DNA of 64,000 bases, from contig CAZCMI010000002.1 in assembly GCA_964499955.1 (NCBI GenBank), positions 3,486 to 67,485 on the forward strand. Reading direction: 5' to 3'. The position numbers and the translations under genes are program-made. The notes under the pieces are model-generated. The model had not been told where the DNA came from. It worked only from the letters and a program-made list of their open reading frames with translations, and did not search any database. Each line of letters opens with the position of its first letter. The stretch's first letter is position 1. The stretch is from JAJYIV01 sp964499955. Lineage in GTDB: Bacteria > Patescibacteriota > Patescibacteriia > UBA9934 > GWF2-40-263. Shown piece by piece: positions 58,029-64,000 of this stretch.

Positions 58029-61000
58029 ATGCGTTTTCGGTTCGTTCGCGCGTTTTTTGCTTTCTTAATCACGGCCTTCGCCTTGGGGGGCGGGGCTGTT
58101 TCGGCGTTTGCGGCAACCGTCACGTCCGCCAACATCTTTCTCAGTACACAGCAAGCAGGACAGGCGGCGAATTATACCTTCGTCTTCACGACGCCTTCGG
58201 GCGCGGACGAAGGGGACACAATCCAGTTGATCTTCAACGATTCGTTCGGCAGCGCTCCCGGTCCCATCACGGGAGATGACGTAGACGTTTCCGTTGGAGG
58301 AAGTCCGCTTATAACTGCGACATCTACCTGTGGGGGGTTGGAGCAGGTGGGCATATTTATCACGCCGAATGTTCTCACGGTGGAGATTTGTGTTGGTAAC
58401 GGCGGCGCCATTGCGCCGGGCAGCGAGGTGGCCATCCGCATTGGCACGCATGCCGTAGATTTCGGCACCGGTTTGAACCAACTCATCAATCCGTCCACCC
58501 CTGGCAACTATTACGTCGCCCTGGACGGCACGTTCGGCGACAGTGGGACGTATATTCTCACCATCGGCGGGGATGACGGTGTGTCCGTGTCCGCCACGGT
58601 GACAGGCAATGAACCACCCCCCGTCGGTTGTCCGCCGAATTGCGGTGGTGGAGGCCCGCCCCCGGAACCGCCGCCCCCGGATACGACCCCTCCCATCATT
58701 TCCAACGTCGTCGTTTCGAACGTCACCGCCACGTCCGCCCAGCTTTCCTTTACGACCAGCCAACCCGCCCGTTCCGACATCCAGTACGGCACGAGCACCG
58801 CGTACGGCCAAACCTACGCGGAAACCGGTTTTACCGAATCCCACAGCGTTCCGTTGGTCGGATTGCTGGAAGGGACGACCTACCACGTCCACATCACCGC
58901 CACCAACTTCAACGGCTACAGCGGGGTGAGCGGCGACTTCACGTTCACCACGTTGGACGAAACCCCGCCGGTCCTTTCGGAGATCGTCGTAACGGACATT
59001 ACGGAAACGTCCGCCCGCGTGACGTGGACGACGAACGAACCCGCCACGTCGGCGGTGGATTTCGACACAAGCGACGCCTACGGCCAAACCGTTTCCTCCG
59101 GCGCGCTGGTGACCGCGCACGACGTGCTGCTCACCGGGCTCACGCATTCCACGCTCTACCACTTCCGCGTCCGTTCCAGCGACGCCGCGTCCAACGAAAC
59201 CGTTTCGGCGGACGGAACGTTCAACACGACGGCGAACCTGCCGCCGGGCAACGTGGCCAACCTTGCGGCCGTGGCGGGGAACCAGCGTGTGTCGTTGGCG
59301 TGGACAAACCCGCCGGACGCCGATTTGGAAGCCGTGCGCGTGGTGGCCTGCACGGGCGGTCCGCCGTCCGGTCCGTTGGATACCGAAGGATGCGCGGTGG
59401 TCTTCGACGCCTTGGGCGAAGCGTTCGAGCATGAAGGCCTGACCAACGGCACCGCCTATCATTACGGCGTGTTCGCGCGCGACGCAGCCGACCAGTATGC
59501 GTCCGGCGCTTTGGCCCAGGCCACTCCCATGGGCCCCGACTTGCCGCCGGGTTCGGTGACCGGCCTGTCTATTGCCCCGGGAAACCAGCAGCTCACGTTG
59601 TCATGGACGAATCCGTTGGACGAAGACCTGGCTGCCATTCGCGTCGTCGTCTGTACGGCCGGGTTCCCGCCCGATCCGGTGAACGCGCCCGGGTGTTCCG
59701 TCGCCTTCACGGGATTGGACACGTCCTTCGCGCATAGCGGGTTGGTGAACGACCAAACGTACTATTACGGCGTGTACGCCATGGATGTGGCCGGCCAATT
59801 CTCCGGTGGTGCCTTCGGGTCCGGCACGCCCAGGGAATTCATCGTGGACGAACCGCCCCCGCCGGTTTCGGCGTTTACGGCCGCTTCGGGGGACGGCGAA
59901 GTACGCCTTTCTTGGATCAATCCCACGGACGAAGACCTGGAAGCCGTGCGCCTCATTTCCTGCACGGGCCGGTTTCCCGGTTCTCCCGCGGACGTGGGCG
60001 GGCCGTGCGTCCTGCTGTTCGACGGATTCGGCACCGCGTACATCCACGCGGGACTCACGAACGGCCAAACGTATTATTACGGCATCTACGCCCGCGACGC
60101 CGCCAGCCAGTATTCCACGGGCGCGTTCCGTTCCGCCGTGCCGTCGGCCTTGGCGCCCGTCTGCGGCGACAACATGTGCAACGGGGACGAAACGGCGTTT
60201 TCCTGCCCGTTGGACTGTGGCGCGCCGCCCATCATGTGCGGCAACAATATCTGCGAATTGGGTGAGACGGCGCAATCCTGCCCCGCGGACTGCGGCTTCA
60301 TCCCCACCTGCGGCAATGCCATGTGCGAAGAAGGGGAAACGGCCCTGACCTGTCCGTCGGACTGCGCGGCGGAACTACCCCCACCCACTACCGTGGAGCC
60401 GGACCACCGGGTGGATTTGTCCGACACCCGCATGTCCGTGGCCGAGAGGACCGTCCTGCAACCACCGTTCGACGGCGGATTCGACCTGCTCACCGGCACG
60501 CCCGGCGTGTTCGAAATTCCAGCTTCCGTGTTGGCTGGGCCGTTGGAGCGCGCCCAGCTCGTTATCGGCCAGCAGACCTATGTCCTGGCGCCACGCACGG
60601 CGGCGGACGGCACCGTCACGTACCAGGCGTCCATTCCGTTCCCGGCCGTTCCCGGGCTGATCGCGTCTTCCCTGCGCCTCTTCTATGAGGACGGCACCAC
60701 CCAGACCGTGCCGTTCGTTTCGCGCGTGCGCGGATTCGGCCAGGTGCATGAGATTTGGGAAGGCGAACGCCTGCCGGTCGCCGGCGCCACCGTCACCTTG
60801 TTGGTGGGCACTTCGGGGAACACGGCGTGGGACGCCGCGCGTTTCGGCCAGGAAAACCCGCGCCTGACCGGTTCGTCGGGGACGTTCGCGTGGTATGTGC
60901 CGAGCGGGACGTACCGCATCCGCGCGGAAAAAGAAGGGTATCGGACGGAAACTGTGCGTGTGGACGCGGCGAACCACATCGCCGCCGCGGACATCCGCCT

Positions 61001-62027
61001 GCGCCGCGAGCAGCCCTTTATCCCCACCGTCATCGAGGCCATCCAGGACATCGGCACCGCCGTTGAGGAAATCCGCCAGAGTCCGGCCGCGCAGGAAAGC
61101 GCGGTGATTGCCGCGCCCGTGGTGGCGACCGTCGCCGTGGCCAGCACGGCTTCCCTGGTTGCCGGCTTCGGCCTCGTCCAGTACCTGCAGTTCATCACCA
61201 CGGCCCCGGTGTTGTTCTTCGCGCGCCGCCGCCGCAAGGGCTTCGGCGTTGTCTACAACGCCTACACCAAGATGCCGGTGGACCTGGCCATCGTGCGCCT
61301 CTACCGCATGGACGAAACCAAACCGGACGCGCCCGGCCGGCTGGTGGCCAGCCGCGTGACGGACAAGGGCGGCCGCTATTTCTTCCTCGCCCAGCCGGGG
61401 CTGTACCGCCTGACGGCCACCAAGCCCGGCTTCTCCTTCCCGTCCGCTTACCTGGCGGGTAAGAAGGACGACGGTCTGTTCCTGGACGTCTACCACGCCG
61501 AGCCCATCCGTGTGACGGAGGCCTCGGCCACCATCGCCGCCAACTTGCCGATGGATCCGGTTGCCGGCGGGGCGGAACCGCGCCAAATCATTTGGAAACG
61601 CCGCTTCCGCCGCGCGCAAAGCGCCGCCGCCTTCCTCGGCAACATCGTGGCGGTGGGCGTGTTGATCGTGCGGCCCAGCATGTTCACGGCCGCCCTGGCC
61701 GTGGGCCAGCTGATCGTGTACGCCCTGGTCCGCCGCCTCGCCGCCCCGAAAAAACCCAAGAGCTGGGGCATCGTCTACGATTCGGCGACGGGTCGCCCGC
61801 TATCCCAGGTGATCGCCCGCGTGCTCGAACCCACCTACAACAAAGTGTTGGAAACCACCGTGACGGACACTCGCGGCCGCTTCACCTTCCTGCTCGGCCC
61901 CAACGAGTATTACGCCGTCTTCCAAAAGCCCGGCTTCGAACAGGCGGAACTGCGCCCCATCGACTTCACGAAGAACGCGGAACCGAAGGAAGTGTCTGCC
62001 AAGATCCAAGTGAAGCGCGCGCCGTGA
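58029..62027 (+). CDS. Giant surface protein: FN3 repeats, Cys-rich repeats, membrane spans and CarboxypepD_reg domains
   Basis: The protein has 1332 residues. After the signal peptide (to about AFAA) comes a beta domain, two PAP-type FN3 repeats (about 220-400), three FN3-like repeats of about 100 residues with a Cys pair each (about 405-710), and three Cys-rich units CGxNxCxxGETxxxCPxDC (about 712-785). A linker with an Ig-like region follows, then a membrane helix region (about 1024-1070), a carboxypeptidase-regulatory-like domain (about 1075-1145), further helices (about 1196-1240) and a second such domain (about 1248-1320). AGGAGG precedes the ATG. It fits a large adhesin or S-layer-like anchor. 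Confidence 0.82.
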   Translation: MRFRFVRAFFAFLITAFALGGGAVSAFAATVTSANIFLSTQQAGQAANYTFVFTTPSGADEGDTIQLIFNDSFGSAPGPITGDDVDVSVGGSPLITATSTCGGLEQVGIFITPNVLTVEICVGNGGAIAPGSEVAIRIGTHAVDFGTGLNQLINPSTPGNYYVALDGTFGDSGTYILTIGGDDGVSVSATVTGNEPPPVGCPPNCGGGGPPPEPPPPDTTPPIISNVVVSNVTATSAQLSFTTSQPARSDIQYGTSTAYGQTYAETGFTESHSVPLVGLLEGTTYHVHITATNFNGYSGVSGDFTFTTLDETPPVLSEIVVTDITETSARVTWTTNEPATSAVDFDTSDAYGQTVSSGALVTAHDVLLTGLTHSTLYHFRVRSSDAASNETVSADGTFNTTANLPPGNVANLAAVAGNQRVSLAWTNPPDADLEAVRVVACTGGPPSGPLDTEGCAVVFDALGEAFEHEGLTNGTAYHYGVFARDAADQYASGALAQATPMGPDLPPGSVTGLSIAPGNQQLTLSWTNPLDEDLAAIRVVVCTAGFPPDPVNAPGCSVAFTGLDTSFAHSGLVNDQTYYYGVYAMDVAGQFSGGAFGSGTPREFIVDEPPPPVSAFTAASGDGEVRLSWINPTDEDLEAVRLISCTGRFPGSPADVGGPCVLLFDGFGTAYIHAGLTNGQTYYYGIYARDAASQYSTGAFRSAVPSALAPVCGDNMCNGDETAFSCPLDCGAPPIMCGNNICELGETAQSCPADCGFIPTCGNAMCEEGETALTCPSDCAAELPPPTTVEPDHRVDLSDTRMSVAERTVLQPPFDGGFDLLTGTPGVFEIPASVLAGPLERAQLVIGQQTYVLAPRTAADGTVTYQASIPFPAVPGLIASSLRLFYEDGTTQTVPFVSRVRGFGQVHEIWEGERLPVAGATVTLLVGTSGNTAWDAARFGQENPRLTGSSGTFAWYVPSGTYRIRAEKEGYRTETVRVDAANHIAAADIRLRREQPFIPTVIEAIQDIGTAVEEIRQSPAAQESAVIAAPVVATVAVASTASLVAGFGLVQYLQFITTAPVLFFARRRRKGFGVVYNAYTKMPVDLAIVRLYRMDETKPDAPGRLVASRVTDKGGRYFFLAQPGLYRLTATKPGFSFPSAYLAGKKDDGLFLDVYHAEPIRVTEASATIAANLPMDPVAGGAEPRQIIWKRRFRRAQSAAAFLGNIVAVGVLIVRPSMFTAALAVGQLIVYALVRRLAAPKKPKSWGIVYDSATGRPLSQVIARVLEPTYNKVLETTVTDTRGRFTFLLGPNEYYAVFQKPGFEQAELRPIDFTKNAEPKEVSAKIQVKRAP

Positions 62028-62060
62028 TACAATGGGGCGGTAATGACTTTGAGATGACGT

Positions 62061-64000
62061 ATGTCGTTTTGGTCGTGGGGTAAAAATCGGCCGCTCTACG
62101 CCGCATGTTTTTTCGCGGCGTTGGCGTTATTCGTACTCCCATTTATTTCTCCATCCGCCGCCACGCCCGCTTCCGTCCTCACGTACCAAGGCCGGTTGTT
62201 GGATGCCAACGGCGTGCCCGTGGCAGACGGGACCGCGGACATGGAATTCTCCCTGCATACCGAGCCAACCGACGGCGTGTGTTTGTGGGCCAACGCGGAC
62301 GATACCTGCGCCGCCAACACACCCCGTTCCGTCCCCTTGTCCCAAGGGTTATTTTCCCAAGACCTCGGCCGCGTTTCCGACGGGTTCGCCGCCATCGGCA
62401 CCAGCGTGTTTGCCGACAATGCCGCGGTATATCTCCAGGTCGTCGTGAACGGGGAACCGCTGCTGCCGCGCCGCCTGCTGACGGCCGCGCCGTACGCCTT
62501 GAACGCCGCCACGCTGCAGGGCCTGGCCGCCACGGACTTCCTGTCGGTGTCGGGAGGCATCGCGACCGGTTCGTATACGTTCGCGCTGGGGGAAGCGGAG
62601 GTTTTCCAGATCGACGCCGCGTCGGTGCCGCACAGCGCGTCCATTCCCGCCTTCGCGCTGCATTACCAGCCGCTCTTTGAGTCGGGATTGTTGTCCGCCT
62701 CCGTTCTGACATTGACGTCTCCCGCCACCGGCATATCGGACGAGTCGGTTCTCGCGGGCCATTTAACCACCTTGAACGGTGACGACGATGACACGGACGA
62801 CGGGATATTGGTCGGACACCTCGTACAGATGGGAAATGCGCTTGGAAGCGCGGAACGCCTTGGTTTCGTTGTTGATTTTTCAGGCGTTACCGGCGGAACG
62901 ACGTTGGACGACCAGTATGGCGTCGGGTTCTTAGCCGACATGACCGTGATTGGCGGTGGAGAGGCTTCCGCCTTCCACGCCGAATTATCCGGCCAGGACA
63001 CCGACGCTTCCCTTGTCGGCCTCGAGGTGAACATTGCCGACATGGTTGCGGGCGCGGATGTGCGCGGTGTGTACGCGCAGCAGGCATCCGGGGTGCCGGG
63101 TGGAACCGGGGTAGACGTGTCTGGCACATGGGATGCCGGTCTTCTCTTTAACGGCGCTATCGGCACCGACATTACGACCGCACCCGACCGCAACCTGACC
63201 ATCATGCCCGGTGGGACGGGGCAGGTGGTTGTCGGTTCCGGCATCCTGCCGTCCGCGGACAACGCCTATGATTTGGGCAGTTCTTCGTTCCGCTGGCAGG
63301 ACCTGTACCTCGGCCCGGCCTCGCTGCATATCGCCTCCTTGACCACGGACGGCGCGGGCTATCTTGATACGTCTTGGCGCCTGGGCATTGCCGACGACGG
63401 GTTCGGCAGCTTCCAGGTACAAAACGGGGAAACCGCCGCCTTGTCCGTCGACCTGGCCGGCCAAGTTGCCTTTGGCGGGGACGTGGCCGTGGCGGGCACG
63501 CTGCGCCCGGCCGCCGCTATGGACGCGCCGGACGTTCTGATGGATACGTTTATTGATGGCTTCGGCGGTATGCATGGTGTCGAAACGTTTTCCGTCGCCA
63601 AGGATCCGACGGATGACTTTCCCGCTATTGCCTATGTCCATTACGACGGGGATGTTGGTGCATACACATTGCGTTACGTTAAATGTTTGGACGCCGCCTG
63701 CGCAGCCTTTACGGGGCCAGTCATCGTTGATGGGGCGGATGAACAGGTGAATTTCAACTTTGTTTCAATGACTTTTGCAGGAACAACTCCTGTGATTGCG
63801 TATTTCACGGATTCAAATGACTTAAAGGTTGCCGCCTGGGTGGGTGGATCATCCGGTACATGCGCTGCCACCGGTGGTTCCGACGCGTGGGATTGCCACG
63901 TTGTTGATAACGGAATAAGCCCATCTCTTGTGGCGATCGCCGCGGATCCGTCCATAAACGGCGGTCAACCCATTCTTGCGGTTGGAACCAGCGTGGGGTT
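62061..64000 (+). CDS. Tail-fibre/adhesin-like surface protein (3' end outside window)
   Basis: This open frame of 646 codons runs to the window edge. A signal peptide (to about PSAA) is followed by a common N-terminal domain of bacterial surface proteins (LTYQGRLLDANGVPVADG...LFSQDLG...PRRLLTAAPYALNA, about 35-155). A beta-rich body follows with LPSADNAYDLGSSSFRWQDLYLG (near 397-420), a motif usual before S74-type intramolecular chaperone domains in phage tail fibres and related proteins. The TACAAT box at 62030-62035 is a possible -10. Whether an S74 domain follows lies outside the window. Confidence 0.75.
   Translation, partial: MSFWSWGKNRPLYAACFFAALALFVLPFISPSAATPASVLTYQGRLLDANGVPVADGTADMEFSLHTEPTDGVCLWANADDTCAANTPRSVPLSQGLFSQDLGRVSDGFAAIGTSVFADNAAVYLQVVVNGEPLLPRRLLTAAPYALNAATLQGLAATDFLSVSGGIATGSYTFALGEAEVFQIDAASVPHSASIPAFALHYQPLFESGLLSASVLTLTSPATGISDESVLAGHLTTLNGDDDDTDDGILVGHLVQMGNALGSAERLGFVVDFSGVTGGTTLDDQYGVGFLADMTVIGGGEASAFHAELSGQDTDASLVGLEVNIADMVAGADVRGVYAQQASGVPGGTGVDVSGTWDAGLLFNGAIGTDITTAPDRNLTIMPGGTGQVVVGSGILPSADNAYDLGSSSFRWQDLYLGPASLHIASLTTDGAGYLDTSWRLGIADDGFGSFQVQNGETAALSVDLAGQVAFGGDVAVAGTLRPAAAMDAPDVLMDTFIDGFGGMHGVETFSVAKDPTDDFPAIAYVHYDGDVGAYTLRYVKCLDAACAAFTGPVIVDGADEQVNFNFVSMTFAGTTPVIAYFTDSNDLKVAAWVGGSSGTCAATGGSDAWDCHVVDNGISPSLVAIAADPSINGGQPILAVGTSVG

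Overview
The window looks like a chromosome segment of a high-GC (roughly 60-65%) member of the Candidate Phyla Radiation (Patescibacteria, Parcubacteria group; I think of Uhrbacteria-like genomes, but that is an inference). Reasons: a tandem array of small TrbC/VirB2-like pilins, short proteins, CPR-style Cys-rich surface repeats, host genes that mostly lack Shine-Dalgarno (SD) sequences, and several -10 boxes placed so close to the ATG that the mRNAs should be leaderless. The dnaN-dnaA-rpmH-rnpA-yidD core at 25.5-29.4 kb marks the origin region. DnaA-box-like repeats crowd the dnaA-dnaN gap, two parS-like palindromes lie at 55.4-56.0 kb, and two perfect DnaA boxes lie at 37.3 kb.

Layout. 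1-5 kb: SpoIID-domain protein (partial), polysaccharide flippase, O-antigen ligase and small membrane proteins. 5.3-11.2 kb: galU, a solute-binding lipoprotein and eight pilin-like genes, two of them identical over 403 bp. 11.2-15.8 kb: island A, two minus-strand operons of unknown membrane, lipoprotein and soluble proteins, interrupted by a 10-N assembly gap. 15.8-20.9 kb: iron/Fe-S operon (VIT1-type transporter, YHS-like protein, cysteine desulfurase, zinc peptidase, NifU-like scaffold, ferredoxin, FAD reductase). 21-25.5 kb: host-attachment-like protein, tRNA-Cys, PBP1, UPF0462 protein. 25.5-31 kb: origin core, DUF167 protein and trigger factor. 31-38.8 kb: RNase HII, LysM/M23 hydrolase, YifB, LspA, DksA-like protein, then a 380-nt structured RNA with its own promoter and terminator. 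38.8-46.9 kb: pnp, rpsO, DsbA-like protein, Xer recombinase, two tRNAs, TsaC/Sua5, CBS protein, GerMN lipoprotein. 47-49.7 kb: island B, two orphan genes. 49.8-55 kb: polA, holA, rpsT, rmuC. 55-56.1 kb: two tRNAs, parS-like sites and AT-rich DNA. 56.1-64 kb: four large secreted or surface proteins, the last cut by the window end.

How it fits together. The host genes serve replication and its start (DnaA, DnaN, PolA, HolA, Xer), RNA processing (RnpA, PNPase, RNase HII), envelope building (flippase, ligase, PBP1, LspA, LysM/M23, SpoIID-like) and Fe-S assembly. Islands A and B stand apart. Their genes use strong TTGACA-17 bp-TATxxT-type promoters, long leaders, clear SD sites and strong intrinsic terminators, and GAG/CTC/AAG-rich codons, whereas most neighbouring host genes use short leaders without SD. 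They are either acquired DNA or assembly chimeras. The best candidates for something new are the structured RNA at 36.8-37.2 kb, the two islands, and the pilin array.
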